In this document: positions 22,697-32,800 of the stretch, one piece after another
How the letters are laid out: every line of letters begins with the position of its first letter
How positions within the stretch are numbered: position 1 is the first letter of the stretch
Source of the DNA: Gordonia sp. X0973
Lineage (GTDB): Bacteria > Actinomycetota > Actinomycetes > Mycobacteriales > Mycobacteriaceae
Direction: 5' to 3'
Length of the DNA stretch: 64,000 bases
NCBI RefSeq assembly: GCF_013348785.1
Contig: NZ_CP054691.1
Coordinates: 930,001-994,000 of the forward strand
Program-made: the position numbers and the translations under genes
Notes under the pieces: generated by a model
The model's input: only the letters and a program-made list of their open reading frames with translations
The model's database searches: none
What the model was told of the DNA's origin: nothing

Positions 22697-24472
22697 TCAG
22701 TCGGTGAACCAGGCCGGATCGGTCTGCGCGGTGGTCTGGTCCAGGGATGCGAGCAATGCCAGCTGCGGACCGGTGCTCGGGAGTTCGAACCGGAAGAAGT
22801 ATCGGGCCGCCGCGCGCTTCCCGTCGTAGAAATCGCCCGTCGCGTCGCCGACCGTCAGCAACTGCTCCAGCCACATCCACGCGACGACGATATGCCCGGC
22901 CGCCTGCAGGTACACCGAGGAATTCGTCAGCGCGACCGCCGGATTCCGCTCCGACCACAGGGTTGCGGTCGTCGCGACCATGTCGTTCACCGCGACGCGC
23001 AGGGCGTCGGCGAACTCGGCGGCCTCACCGTCGGCGGGTGCGCGGTCGATGGTGGCGGTGACGGTCTCGTGCAGCAGCGCCAGCCCGACACCGCCGTTCA
23101 TGGTGACCTTGCGCCCGAGCAGGTCGAGCCCCTGGATGCCGTTGGTGCCCTCGTGGATCGGGTTGAGGCGGTTGTCGCGATAGCACTGCTCCACGTCGAA
23201 CTCGGTGGTGTAGCCGTAGCCGCCGTGTACCTGGATGGCCAGGTTGTTGGCCTCGGTACACCACTGCGACGGCCAGGCCTTCGCAATCGGGGTGAGTACC
23301 TCCAGGAGCGTGTGCGCGCGGTCGCGTTCGTCGCCGTCGGAGGTGGCCTCCACGTCGACGAGCCGTGAACAGTAGAGCCCGAGCGCCAACGCGCCCTCGA
23401 CGTAGGCCTTCTGGGCGAGCAGCATCCGCTTGACGTCGGCGTGCTCGATGATGGGCACCGGCTCGCCGCCCGACGTCGCCGACCGGCCCTGCGTGCGGAC
23501 CTTCGCGTAGTCGACGGCGGCGAGGTATCCGGCATAGCCGATGGCCGTGGCAAGGAATCCGACGCCGATCCGTGCCTCGTTCATCATGTGGAACATGTAG
23601 GCCAGACCCTTGTGCTCCTCGCCGACGAGGTAGCCGATCGCACCCGGTTCGGCGGCATCCGGCCGATGCGTGCCGTCCCCGAAATTCAGCAGTGTGTTCG
23701 TGGTCCCGCGGTTGCCCATCTTGTGGTTGAGGCCGACGAGGGCCACGTCGTTGCGCGTCCCGTCGGGCAGGAACTTCGGTACGACGAACAGCGAGATCCC
23801 CTTGACGCCGGACCCGCCGCCCGGGGCCTTCGCGAGTACCAGGTGCACGATGTTCTCGGTCAGCTCGTGCTCACCCGCGGAGATCCACATCTTGGTGCCG
23901 GTGATCCGATAGCTGCCGTCGGCGACCGGCCGCGCCTTGGTAGTGATGTCGGCGAGCGACGAACCGGCCTGGGGCTCGGACAGGCACATGGTGCCCGAGT
24001 ACCGGCCGGTCAGCATCGGCCGCACCCACGTGTCGATCTGCTCGGCGCTGCCGTGCGCGACGAGCAGGTTGGCGTTCGCGGTGGTGAGCAGCGCATACGA
24101 CGACGTGCCCGGGTTGGCCGCCTGGAACCACGCCATCGAGGCGCGGCTGATCGTCATCGGCAGGTCGAGGCCGTCGAGTTCGGCGGGGAAGGGGGCGGCG
24201 ATGAGATCGGCCCCGGCATAGGCGTCGAGCGCGGGCTTCACCTCGTCGATCAGCACGACCTTGCCGTCGTCGCCGATGTAGGGCGGGTGCTGGTCACCGG
24301 CCTTGTTGTGCGGGGCGAAGAGCTTCGCCGCCAGGTCCTGCGAGAGGTCGAGGATTCCGTCGAAGGTGTCCCTGGAATGCGCGCCGAACTTTTCCCGAGT
24401 CGTCAGCGACGTGATGTCGAGCCACTCGTAGAGCAGGAAATCGAGGTCCCGACGGGACAGCAGGTGAGCCAT
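22697..24472 (-). CDS. Acyl-CoA dehydrogenase, large (about 590-residue) subfamily
   Basis: A 591-residue flavoprotein of the long acyl-CoA dehydrogenase subfamily related to DmdC/FadE5: N-terminal helices, LSEPQAGSSLADITTKA (FAD and substrate loop), GTKMWISAGEHELTENIVHL, catalytic-region segment QVHGGYGYTTEFDVEQCYRDNRLNPIHEGTNGIQ, and a C-terminal extension (about 470-591) typical of this subfamily. It introduces the 2,3 double bond in beta-oxidation. The start ATG 24472 lies 83 bases from the divergent DsbA-like gene. Confidence 0.9.
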   Translation of the reverse strand: MAHLLSRRDLDFLLYEWLDITSLTTREKFGAHSRDTFDGILDLSQDLAAKLFAPHNKAGDQHPPYIGDDGKVVLIDEVKPALDAYAGADLIAAPFPAELDGLDLPMTISRASMAWFQAANPGTSSYALLTTANANLLVAHGSAEQIDTWVRPMLTGRYSGTMCLSEPQAGSSLADITTKARPVADGSYRITGTKMWISAGEHELTENIVHLVLAKAPGGGSGVKGISLFVVPKFLPDGTRNDVALVGLNHKMGNRGTTNTLLNFGDGTHRPDAAEPGAIGYLVGEEHKGLAYMFHMMNEARIGVGFLATAIGYAGYLAAVDYAKVRTQGRSATSGGEPVPIIEHADVKRMLLAQKAYVEGALALGLYCSRLVDVEATSDGDERDRAHTLLEVLTPIAKAWPSQWCTEANNLAIQVHGGYGYTTEFDVEQCYRDNRLNPIHEGTNGIQGLDLLGRKVTMNGGVGLALLHETVTATIDRAPADGEAAEFADALRVAVNDMVATTATLWSERNPAVALTNSSVYLQAAGHIVVAWMWLEQLLTVGDATGDFYDGKRAAARYFFRFELPSTGPQLALLASLDQTTAQTDPAWFTD

Positions 24473-24555
24473 GCTGCCACCCTAACCACCACCCGCGGCC
24501 CGGCGTCACAGACTGTTGTGGGAACAACGACGCCTCTGGTGCGGTTGATCCGGGC

Positions 24556-25191
24556 ATGCGCGTGGAAATCTGGTCCGACATCAACTGCCCCTTCTGCTAC
24601 CTCGGCAAGAAGCGATTCGAGCAGGCGTTGGCGCAGTTCGACGGCGCCGACGACGTCGAGGTCGTGCATCGCAGCTTCGAACTCGACCCCACGCTTCCCG
24701 CCGACGCGTCGCAGCCGGTGCTCGGCGCGCTGGCCGCCAAGTACGGGATGTCGCCGGAGCAGGCCGCGGCGGGGGAGGCGCGTCTGGCCGCGCAGGCGCA
24801 CGACGCCGGGCTGGACTACGTCACCCAGGGCCGCGACATGGGCAATTCCTTCGACATGCACCGCCTGGTCCACTTCGCCGCCGAGCAGGGGCGGGCCGAG
24901 GCGATGCTCGACGCGTTCTACGCGGCCAACTTCGCCGAGGATGGGGCGGCGTTCGGCGATCGGCAGCGGCTGATCGACGTCGCCGTCGGGGCCGGATTCG
25001 ACGAGGAGGCCGTGCGGGCGGTCGTCGACGACCCGCAGGCCTACGCCGACGCCGTTCGCGAGGACGAGAGCCAGGCCGCGCAGCTGGGCGTCACCGGCGT
25101 CCCGTTCTTCGTCTTCGACCGCGCGCTCGCCGTGTCCGGGGCGCAGCCGGTCGAGACCTTTGCCGCGGCGCTGCAACGCGCGGCGGGATAG
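24556..25191 (+). CDS. DsbA-family thiol oxidoreductase, FrnE-like
   Basis: A 211-residue cytoplasmic protein of the FrnE/2-hydroxychromene isomerase-like DsbA family. The thioredoxin active site CPFC is at about residues 12-15 (SDINCPFCYLGKKRFE), a large helical insertion follows, and the cis-Pro loop is GVTGVPFFVFD. No signal peptide, so it acts in the cytosol. FrnE proteins are linked to oxidative and metal stress tolerance. It ends 4 bases before the convergent membrane protein gene. Confidence 0.87.
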   Translation: MRVEIWSDINCPFCYLGKKRFEQALAQFDGADDVEVVHRSFELDPTLPADASQPVLGALAAKYGMSPEQAAAGEARLAAQAHDAGLDYVTQGRDMGNSFDMHRLVHFAAEQGRAEAMLDAFYAANFAEDGAAFGDRQRLIDVAVGAGFDEEAVRAVVDDPQAYADAVREDESQAAQLGVTGVPFFVFDRALAVSGAQPVETFAAALQRAAG

Positions 25192-25195
25192 GTCG

Positions 25196-25819
25196 CTAAC
25201 TTCGCGGGGTGATCATCGCGCTCGGTTTCAGCCCGCAGTCGCGCAGTTCGACCGCGGCCAGCGCGCGGATGACCGGTGGATTTCCGGCCCGCCAGTCACC
25301 GGCCGGATCGGCCGAGATGGCGCTGAGCACCTTCAACGGCTGGCCGGTGATGGCCCGCAGCGCCAGTAGGTCGACCCCGGCCTCGGTGTTGCGCAGCCGT
25401 ACGTGGGTGCTCGCGCGCCGGATGAAGCGCCAGCGCATCGGCAGGTATACCGAGAGCAGCATCGCGATCGGCACGATGGCCACCGCGATCGCCAACCACC
25501 ACGCGAAGGTGTGGACCGCTTCGGCCTGGGCGCGTCCGGCGTGGGCGATGGAATCGGCCGCACCACCGGCACCGTCGAAGGGCTTGCTGAGCTTGTCGCC
25601 GACCACCGGGACCTTGTCGGCGCTCTTACCCGCGTCGCGCAGCTTGTCGGCCATGGTGGCCCCGGCCGATTCCATCGTCCGACCGGGTGCGGCCAGCGCC
25701 ATCGTCACATCGAAGACCTTGACGGCCAGCCAGACGCAGAAGGCGGTCCAGGCCAAAGCCCACAGGTCGCCGACGATCTGACGCGTGCGACGGGCCGGGG
25801 TATCCGCGTAGAGCTTCAT
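25196..25819 (-). CDS. Membrane protein of unknown function
   Basis: A 207-residue protein with a hydrophobic helix at about 18-42, a polar region of about 70 residues with Gly/Asp/Lys (MADKLRDAGKSADKVPVVGDKLSKPFDGAGG), a second pair of helices at about 100-125, and a basic C-terminal domain. I infer an N-in protein whose middle lies outside. ATG 25819 is preferred over the upstream 25858 because the extra residues look like non-coding read-through. It lies 4 bases after the TrpF gene in the same direction, so probably in one transcript. Confidence 0.65.
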   Translation of the reverse strand: MKLYADTPARRTRQIVGDLWALAWTAFCVWLAVKVFDVTMALAAPGRTMESAGATMADKLRDAGKSADKVPVVGDKLSKPFDGAGGAADSIAHAGRAQAEAVHTFAWWLAIAVAIVPIAMLLSVYLPMRWRFIRRASTHVRLRNTEAGVDLLALRAITGQPLKVLSAISADPAGDWRAGNPPVIRALAAVELRDCGLKPSAMITPRS

Positions 25820-25823
25820 GGCG

Positions 25824-26432
25824 TCATGATGCCCGGACCGACCGCGCCGCGCCGACAAAGGCGCGGATCGCGTCGTGGTCCTTGACCCCCGGTGCGGATT
25901 CCACGCCGCTGGAGACGTCGACGCCCCACGGCCGCGCGGCCTCGACGGCCGCGACGACGTTCGCCGGGGTCAACCCGCCGGCCAGGATCCACCGCCCGGA
26001 CGGACCGCGCTCCAACGCGCCGGTGTCCCAGCGCTCGCCGGAGCCGGGGGTCGCGGCATCCAGTAGCAGCGCCTCCTCGCCGTAGGCCCCGACGGTGAGA
26101 TCGGGGGATTCGCGCAGCGAGGTCGCCCGCCACACCCGCGGGATCAGGCCGAGTGCCGTCGTGAAGTCGTCGGGCGCATACCGGCCGTGCAACTGCAGGA
26201 TGTCGACGCCGAGGTCGACGGCGAGTGCCGCCGCCCGCGCGGCCGTCTTGTCGTTGACGACGAGGACGGTGTCGGCATCCTCGCCGACCGCCTCGACGAT
26301 CCGCCGGGCGAGATCGGCCTCGATCGCCCGCGACGACGTCTCGTTCATCACGACGCCGATCGCGTCGGCGCCCGCCTCGACGGCCACGCGCGCCGCGTCG
26401 ACGGTGGTCAGGCCGCACACCTTCACATACAC
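25824..26432 (-). CDS. trpF: Phosphoribosylanthranilate isomerase
   Basis: A 202-residue TIM-barrel enzyme that converts phosphoribosylanthranilate to CdRP in tryptophan synthesis. The general base Cys is in YVKVCGLTT at the N-terminus and the general acid Asp in LLLDAATPGSG. The phosphate-binding loops are LAGGLTPANV and GVDVSSGVES. Start taken at GTG 26432; GTG 26426 is possible, and no clear ribosome binding site is visible for either. Many actinobacteria lack trpF and use PriA instead, and no other trp gene lies nearby, so this may be a true TrpF or a relative with another job. Confidence 0.75.
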   Translation of the reverse strand: MYVKVCGLTTVDAARVAVEAGADAIGVVMNETSSRAIEADLARRIVEAVGEDADTVLVVNDKTAARAAALAVDLGVDILQLHGRYAPDDFTTALGLIPRVWRATSLRESPDLTVGAYGEEALLLDAATPGSGERWDTGALERGPSGRWILAGGLTPANVVAAVEAARPWGVDVSSGVESAPGVKDHDAIRAFVGAARSVRAS

Positions 26433-26486
26433 GCTGAACCAGGGTAATCGCTGACACCGGCCGGTGCCGCGACGATAATGGTCGGC

Positions 26487-26888
26487 ATGGCAGATCGGGG
26501 AAACCGCGGCGACGGTGCGCCGCGCACCGGCCGGGAACGGCTGCGCAAACTCACCCAGGCGGCGCTCACCGCCGACGAGACCGTCGACCAGGTGCAGGAG
26601 ATCCTCGGCGACATGGGGGAGGCGCTGGACGCGCTGACCGTGACGATGGGGTCGATGGACACCACCATCGGTTCGCTCGACGGCTCGCTGGCCCGGGTGA
26701 GCACCACGATGGACCGGATCGACGGGATGTCCGACCGCGTCGACGACCTGATGCGTCGCATGGAGGGGATCGTCTCGCGGGTCGAGAAGATCGTCGGCGT
26801 CGCCGAGACCGCGCTGGTGCCGGTGGCCGCCGTCGAGTCGGTGGGTCGCGGGGTCGCCGGCATATTCGGGCTGGGCGGGAAGAAATAG
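26487..26888 (+). CDS. Small coiled-coil protein of unknown function
   Basis: A 133-residue protein. After a basic, Gly-rich N-terminus it is one long heptad-patterned helix (about 25-105: TMGSMDTTIGSLDGSLARVSTTMDRIDGMSDRVDDLMRRM), reminiscent of the signalling helices of chemoreceptors or of phasin-like proteins. The C-terminus is hydrophobic and Gly-rich (GVAGIFGLGGKK) and may touch a membrane. It overlaps the amidase gene by one base, so they are co-translated. ATG 26478 (adding MVG) is an alternative start. Confidence 0.6.
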   Translation: MADRGNRGDGAPRTGRERLRKLTQAALTADETVDQVQEILGDMGEALDALTVTMGSMDTTIGSLDGSLARVSTTMDRIDGMSDRVDDLMRRMEGIVSRVEKIVGVAETALVPVAAVESVGRGVAGIFGLGGKK

Positions 26889-27694
26889 TGGCTCGGATTC
26901 GAGTCGCCCTCGTCGTGGTCGGGGCATTGGCGGCGACCGGATGCGCCACCGGCCCGGTCGGCGTCGCGTCGAGCAGTGCCGCACCGGATGCCGGTTCGAC
27001 GGGCAGCGGCTCGTCGAGTCTCGCCCCGTGCGGGCAGCGGGTCGTCGCGATCGATCCCGGGCACAACCCGGTGCGCATCGAATCCTTCGACCCGGTCACC
27101 GGCGCCGCGCAGATCGACTATCCGAACGGCGCCGAGGACCGCAACGTGTTCTCGGTGGCACAGCAGGTGCAGCGCACGCTCACCGCCCGCGGCTATCGCG
27201 TCGTGCTGCTCAAGCGCTCGCCGGGGGAGAGTGTCAGCTACCGGGAACGGGTGACCCGGGCCGAGCGCGCCGGTGCGGCCCTGGCGGTCAGCATCCACAC
27301 CAGTCCGGGCGTCAACGCGGTGTTCCCGCAGCGGGTCGGGCTCTACCGCAGCGGTGCGGGTCGCGGCGGCAAGCCGGTGCGGATCGTCTTCACCAACGCG
27401 GCGACGGCCGCGGCGAGCCAGCGCTATTCGGCGGCGATCGCGGCGGCCCGCTCCAAAGCCGAGGGGCATCGGGTTTCGGTGCGCGACAACAACTTCGGCG
27501 GCCGTGCCCCGTTGTGGGCGGGCAACATCCCGATCATCTCGCTGATCGCGACGAACACGCCGTGGGTCTACAACGAGTTCGGCCCGGCCGGCGGTACCGG
27601 CGGTTCCATCCCGGTCCCGGCGACCGCGTTGAGCAAGTATGCGCGCGGGATCGCGACCGGTATCGAGGCGGCACTGCCCACTCGGTGCATGTGA
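26888..27694 (+). CDS. N-acetylmuramoyl-L-alanine amidase, lipoprotein
   Basis: A 268-residue zinc amidase of the Amidase_3 family, which cleaves the bond between muramic acid and the stem peptide in peptidoglycan. A lipobox (LAATGC, Cys19) anchors it outside the membrane. The zinc ligands are His in AIDPGHNP and His in VSIHTSPG, with Glu in VYNEFG as the probable catalytic acid; a second Glu ligand would be in the DYPNGAEDRNVF segment. The start is GTG, overlapping the stop of the coiled-coil gene by one base. Confidence 0.85.
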   Translation: MARIRVALVVVGALAATGCATGPVGVASSSAAPDAGSTGSGSSSLAPCGQRVVAIDPGHNPVRIESFDPVTGAAQIDYPNGAEDRNVFSVAQQVQRTLTARGYRVVLLKRSPGESVSYRERVTRAERAGAALAVSIHTSPGVNAVFPQRVGLYRSGAGRGGKPVRIVFTNAATAAASQRYSAAIAAARSKAEGHRVSVRDNNFGGRAPLWAGNIPIISLIATNTPWVYNEFGPAGGTGGSIPVPATALSKYARGIATGIEAALPTRCM

Positions 27695-27700
27695 ACCAGA

Positions 27701-27848
27701 GGTCTCGATACGGTTCCTCGGCTTGCGCCTCGGATCCACCGCCGGATCGAGTGATCGCGACGAAGGAGCGATCGTATCGAGATCTCGACCACCCATTGCC
27801 GGTGGTCGAGTGCCGGCGAGCCGCTAGGCGAGTCGGCGTATCGAGACC
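27701..27848. repeat. Dispersed repeat, two copies in inverted orientation
   Basis: A direct copy (27701-27739, GGTCTCGATACGGTTCCTCGG to GGATCCACC) is followed by a related central part with GATCGAGTGATCGC and a reversed copy (27801-27848, GGTGGTCGAG to TATCGAGACC). The whole could fold into a long imperfect cruciform. It fills the 219-base gap between the amidase and the ABC transporter. Confidence 0.8.
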
Positions 27849-27913
27849 TCGTGAGTAAGCGCGTGTAAGCCGACGTAAGCGCCGTGTCAGCGGCGTTCTG
27901 CATCGTTGTCGGC

Positions 27914-28948
27914 ATGACTACAACCATTGATGCGGCCACGGCCGCCACTGCCGGGGCCGGCGACCACGTCGCATTCGGCTCCGAACTCGCCATCGACGCC
28001 CAGGGCCTGGTCAAGCACTTCGGCAACACCAAGGCCGTCAACGGCGTCGACCTGGCCGTACCCGTCGGATCGGTGTACGGCGTGCTCGGGCCGAACGGCG
28101 CGGGCAAGACGACGACGGTCAGCATGCTGGCCACCCTGCTGCGCCCCGACGCCGGTCAGGCGAAGGTCTTCCGCTACGACGTCGTGCGCGACGCCGTCGC
28201 CGTGCGCTCGCTGGTCGGGGTCACCGGCCAATACGCGTCGGTCGACGAAGACCTCACCGCCACCCAGAACCTCGTGCTGTTCGGGCGGCTACTGGGGATG
28301 TCGCGGCCCAAGTCGCGGTCCCGCGCGGAGGAGTTGCTGGAGAGCTTCGGCCTCCAGGAGGCGGCCAACCGGCCGCTGAAGGAGTTCTCCGGCGGCATGC
28401 GGCGGCGCCTCGACCTGGCCGCGAGCCTGATCGACACCCCGCCGCTGCTGTTCCTCGACGAGCCGACCACCGGCCTCGACCCGCGCACCCGCGCCCAGAT
28501 GTGGGACACCATCCGTGACCTGGTCGCCGGCGGTTCCACCGTGCTGCTCACCACGCAGTACCTCGACGAGGCCGATCAGCTCGCCGACCGGATCGCGGTC
28601 GTCGACCACGGCGTCGTCATCGCCGACGGCACCGCCGACGAGCTCAAGCAGTCCGTCGGATCGTCGACCCTGCAGCTCACCCCGGCCGACCGCGCCGATG
28701 CGGCGCGCACCGCCGAGATCGCCGAGCGCGTCGTCGGCGAACCGGCCGTGCTCAGCCCGGAGGCCGCGCGCGTCACCGTCAGCCTGCACCGCACCAACGT
28801 GGTGCCCGACGTGCTGATCGCGCTGCGTGAGCAGGGGATCGACGTCGAGGAGATCTCGGTGCAGAAACCGAGCCTCGACGAGGTCTTCCTGACCCTGACC
28901 GGCAAGCCCGAACCCGGCGCCGACGAATCCGACAGCAACGAGAAGTAG
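27914..28948 (+). CDS. ABC exporter ATP-binding protein, DrrA type
   Basis: A 344-residue ATPase of the daunorubicin-resistance (DrrA) type. Walker A is GPNGAGKT (59-66), the signature is FSGGMRRRLDLA, Walker B is LLFLDEPTTGLD, and the switch His is replaced by Gln (TTQYLDEADQL), which is common in DrrA proteins. The C-terminal 90 residues form the extra domain of this subfamily. It partners the permease 12 bases downstream to export a lipophilic compound. Start ATG 27914; the reading from 27884 adds 10 doubtful residues. Confidence 0.9.
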   Translation: MTTTIDAATAATAGAGDHVAFGSELAIDAQGLVKHFGNTKAVNGVDLAVPVGSVYGVLGPNGAGKTTTVSMLATLLRPDAGQAKVFRYDVVRDAVAVRSLVGVTGQYASVDEDLTATQNLVLFGRLLGMSRPKSRSRAEELLESFGLQEAANRPLKEFSGGMRRRLDLAASLIDTPPLLFLDEPTTGLDPRTRAQMWDTIRDLVAGGSTVLLTTQYLDEADQLADRIAVVDHGVVIADGTADELKQSVGSSTLQLTPADRADAARTAEIAERVVGEPAVLSPEAARVTVSLHRTNVVPDVLIALREQGIDVEEISVQKPSLDEVFLTLTGKPEPGADESDSNEK

Positions 28949-28959
28949 GAGCTTCCACC

Positions 28960-29790
28960 ATGACGACCACACTTGCCCCCAGGCGGAGAATTTCCACCGC
29001 CGCGGTCCGCTCCGAGGCCAAGACCTCGGTCACCCTCGCCGAGACCGTCAAACAATCCTTCACGATGGGTTACCGCGGTCTGCTCAAGATCCGGCACAAC
29101 CCCGAACAGCTCTTCGACGTGGTGTTCCAGCCCGTCATCTTTACGTTGATGTTCACCTACATCTTCGGTGGCGCCATCGCAGGCAACGTGCACAACTACC
29201 TGCCGCTGATCATCCCGGGCATCCTCGTCCAGACCGTCATCACGACCTCCGTCGTGACCGGCACCCAGTTGCGCGAGGATATGGACAAGGGCGTCTTCGA
29301 CCGGTTCCGGTCGTTGCCGATCGCCCGGATCTCACCGTTGGCCGGCGCCCTGTTGGCCGATGTCATCCGCTACCTGATCGCCACCGTCATCACCTTCGGC
29401 GTCGGAATCGCGATGGGCTGGCGGCCCGACCCCCTCGGCGTCGTCGGCTCGATCCTGCTGGTGATGGTCTGCGCCTTCGCCCTCTCCTGGATCTTCGCCC
29501 TCATGGGCTGCCTGATGAAGAAGGCCTCCGCGGTGCAGGGCGTCTCGATGCTGATCCTGTTCCCGCTGACCTTCATGTCCAACGCCTTCGTGCCGACCGA
29601 CAAGATGCCCGGCTGGCTGCAGGCCTTCGTCAAGGTGAACCCGGTCAGTCACCTGGTGACCGCGGTGCGCGAGATGTGCAACAACGGCCACATCGGCACC
29701 CACGTCGTGTGGAGCCTCATCGGCGCGGCGGTGATCATCGTGATCTTCGCGCCGCTGGCGGTGCGCGCCTACATCCGCAACGCGAAGTAG
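28960..29790 (+). CDS. ABC exporter permease, DrrB type
   Basis: A 276-residue ABC-2 permease with six hydrophobic segments. The DrrB family features are visible: FQPVIFTLMFTYIFGG after an N-terminal amphipathic region, FDRFRSLPIARISPLAGALLADVIRY (the EAA-like cytoplasmic loop) and a C-terminal NPVSHLVTAVRE. Ribosome binding site AGGAG, 12 bases after the ATPase gene. Ends 10 bases before the convergent AfsR-like regulator. Drug or lipid (DIM-like) export are both possible. Confidence 0.9.
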   Translation: MTTTLAPRRRISTAAVRSEAKTSVTLAETVKQSFTMGYRGLLKIRHNPEQLFDVVFQPVIFTLMFTYIFGGAIAGNVHNYLPLIIPGILVQTVITTSVVTGTQLREDMDKGVFDRFRSLPIARISPLAGALLADVIRYLIATVITFGVGIAMGWRPDPLGVVGSILLVMVCAFALSWIFALMGCLMKKASAVQGVSMLILFPLTFMSNAFVPTDKMPGWLQAFVKVNPVSHLVTAVREMCNNGHIGTHVVWSLIGAAVIIVIFAPLAVRAYIRNAK

Positions 29791-29800
29791 GCGGTAGCCG

Positions 29801-32800
29801 CTACCGCGCGACGACCAGCCGGTAGAACTCGTCGACCGCGTCCCGTCGAGACATCGATGCGACGCGGTCGGCGAGTTCTTGCCAGTGGGCGTCGGGCAGC
29901 GGGGAGTATTCGCGCATGTGCTTCCGCACGTCGTTAAGGCTGCGGTAGTCGCGGCGGGCGCCCAGGCGCTCGCTCAACAGCATGAGCGTGGCCCCGTCGG
30001 CGCGGGCGGCCGTATCCGTCTCCGCCGGGTCGGTGGACACCATGAGACCGGTGGCCAGGGCCATGGTGGCGGCCTGCGGGATGTCGTGCCAGCCGCGCGG
30101 GGTGAACATCTCGCGCATCCCGTCGCGGACGACGTCGACGACCGCGCGCGCACGCGGCCAGGCGCCCTCCAGGGAGAGTCCGGCGATGATCACCGAGAGC
30201 ACCATGAGCGCCCCCGGGTCGCGGACGACCATCGGATGGTCGCCGATCAGCAGGTCGCTCGCCTGCTGGTACAGGTCGACCGAGCCTTCTCCCCGGACCC
30301 GGGCCACCTCGGCGTAGCCGAGGATCATCCCGGCGACGGCCTCCGGGTTGCCCTGCGGCGCGGGGTCGCCGGGTCGCCACCCGTCGGCGAGGATCGCCAA
30401 TTCCGTCTCCGCCTCGTCGACTTGGCCCATGGCGATCAACGACGCGACGAGGAATCCGCGCGCCTGCTGCTCGTCGTCGTCGGCGCCGATCGACGCCAGG
30501 GTGTGCGCCCCGGCCCGGTAGTAGCCGACGGCCTCCTCCCACCGCCCCTGCTGCGAATAGACGCTCGCGGTGCTGACGTTGATCATGGAGGCCGCGAACG
30601 GGTCGCTGGGGTTCATGTGGTCGCGCAGACGGTCGGCGTCGGCCAATGCCCCGGCGAGGTTGCCCGCGTTCTCCCGCAGATTGTGGCGCAGACCGAGGGC
30701 GATCTGGCGCACCTCGGGATTCGCCGACGCGGTGGCGCGCACGACGGATCGCACCCCATCGGTGACTCGGTGCGTCAGCACCAGAGAACCCAACAGTTCG
30801 GTCGGCAGTTCGAACCGGAGATCGGGTCGGTGCAGCGGCCGGAGCGCCGCGCGGCCGCGTGCGACCCCGCGCAGGTTCCGCACGGCCAGCAATTGGCCGA
30901 TGACCGTGAGTAGCGTCGCCTGCCAGAGTTCGCGCAGGCGGTCGTCGAGGTCCGGGGGCGCCGCGGGCAGGGCGTCGATGATCCGCTGCGCCCACGAATG
31001 GATCTCGGAGTGCATGCCGCGCATCCCCCAGAAGGAGGCCACCAGCGGAAAGACCGTCACGATGGTGACGGCGGTGTCACCCGTCTCGCCGGCTTCCCGG
31101 CCGGTGAGCGCGCGGCGCAGCACCCAGATCAGGTTCTCCATCTCGGTGGCGACGTCGGTGATCAGCGCGCGGTCCACCCCCGATTCGCCGGTGCGCCGGA
31201 CGGCGGTGGCGTAGTCGCATGCCCACCGGGCCATCGCCGCATCGACCTGGGCGCCCGTCTCGTCGTCGAGCTGTTCCTCGCCGAACTCGCGGACCATCTC
31301 CAACATCCGGTAGCGGGTGCGTCCGGCCACCTCGGTGACGCCGAGCAGTGACTGGTTGACCAGGGCGTCGAGGGCGTCGTCCACCTCCGGTCCCTGGCCG
31401 AGCACCGTCGCCGCCGCGGCGGGGGAGAAGCCGGCCGGGAAGCGGCAGAGCCGTGCCAACGCGTTGCGTGCGTCGTTGTCGAGCAGGTCCCAACTCCATT
31501 CGATGACCGCGCGCAGCGTCCGGTGCCGGTCCGGCGCCGTCCGGTCGGCGGAGCGCAGCAGGTCGAAGCGTGCGGCGAGACGGCGGGCGACCTCCTCGAC
31601 GCTCATCGTCCGGGTGCGCGCGGCCGCCAGCTCGATCGCGAGTGGCAGTCCGTCCAAGTGGCGGCACAGGTCGTTGACGGTGTCGGCGGGCAGCTCGATG
31701 CCGGGCCGGATGGCGCGGGCGCGCACGGTGAACAGCTCGACGGCCGACGGGTGCTCCCCCTCCACCTCCAGGACCGGCAGCGGGTAGATCTGCTCGGCGG
31801 CGATCTGCAGCGGGGAACGGCTCGTGGTGAGGACGCGCAGGCCGGGTTCGACGGCGATCAGGTCGTCGACGATGCGGGCGCAGGCCTCGATGACCTGCTC
31901 GCAGTTGTCCAGGATGAGCAGCGATTCACGGCCGCGGACGGCATCGGCGAGCCGGTCGGCCAGATCGCCGACGGCCAGCCGCGGCCGACCGGGGGTGCTC
32001 ATGTCGACCTCGCCGACGTCGAGGGCCTGGGCCAACGCGGCCACCACGTCGTCGTTGTCGCGGACCGACGCCAGCGGGACGAAGAACACCGGCAGGTTCC
32101 GCCTGGTGCTGACCGCGTTGCCGACGGCGTTGGCCATGCGGGTCTTCCCGACGCCGCCGGGGCCCAGGATCGTGACGACGCGGTGTCGGCCGACGGCGGT
32201 CACCAGGGCGGCGAGATCGGCATCGCGCCCGACCAGCGGTGTCGGCTCGGCGCGCAGTCCGACGGTCTTGGCGCGCCTGGTCGGGGGAGCGGCCACGGTC
32301 GGTGGGTTCTCCGCGAGGAGTTCGGCGTGCAGCGCGGTGGCCTCCCCGCCCGGATCGACGCCCAGATCGGTCGCCAAGGCCCGGCGCAGGCGGGCGAACA
32401 CGGCGAGGGCGTCGGCACGTCGGCCCTGCCCGACCAGCGCGCGCATCAGCAGGACGTGGGCCGGCTCGTCGAGCGGATCGACGGCACAGCGCTGCTCGGC
32501 GATCTCACGCGCGCAGGCGTAGTCGCCGTCGTTCAGGGCCGCGGCGGCCCGCGCCTCGTCGAGTCGGCGTCGGGCGGCGCCGGCGAGGCGGGCCACGTCG
32601 CCCGCCAACGCGGAATCGTCGCCCAGGTCGTCGCCGGGTTCACCGCGCCAGAGTTGCGTCGCCTCGTCGATCGCCTCGGACTCGCCCTCGGCGAGCAGTC
32701 GCTGCGCGATCGCGATGTCGGTGTCGACGCCGGTGAGGCGGTAGGCGGTGCCGACCCCCTCGATGAGGGCGCCGCCCAGCAAGGGGCGCAGCCGCGAGAT

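Noticed and set aside
27738..27800. Possible attachment site or small RNA in the repeat pair
   Set aside because: The symmetry is fully explained by two inverted copies of the dispersed repeat; no tRNA or integrase nearby.
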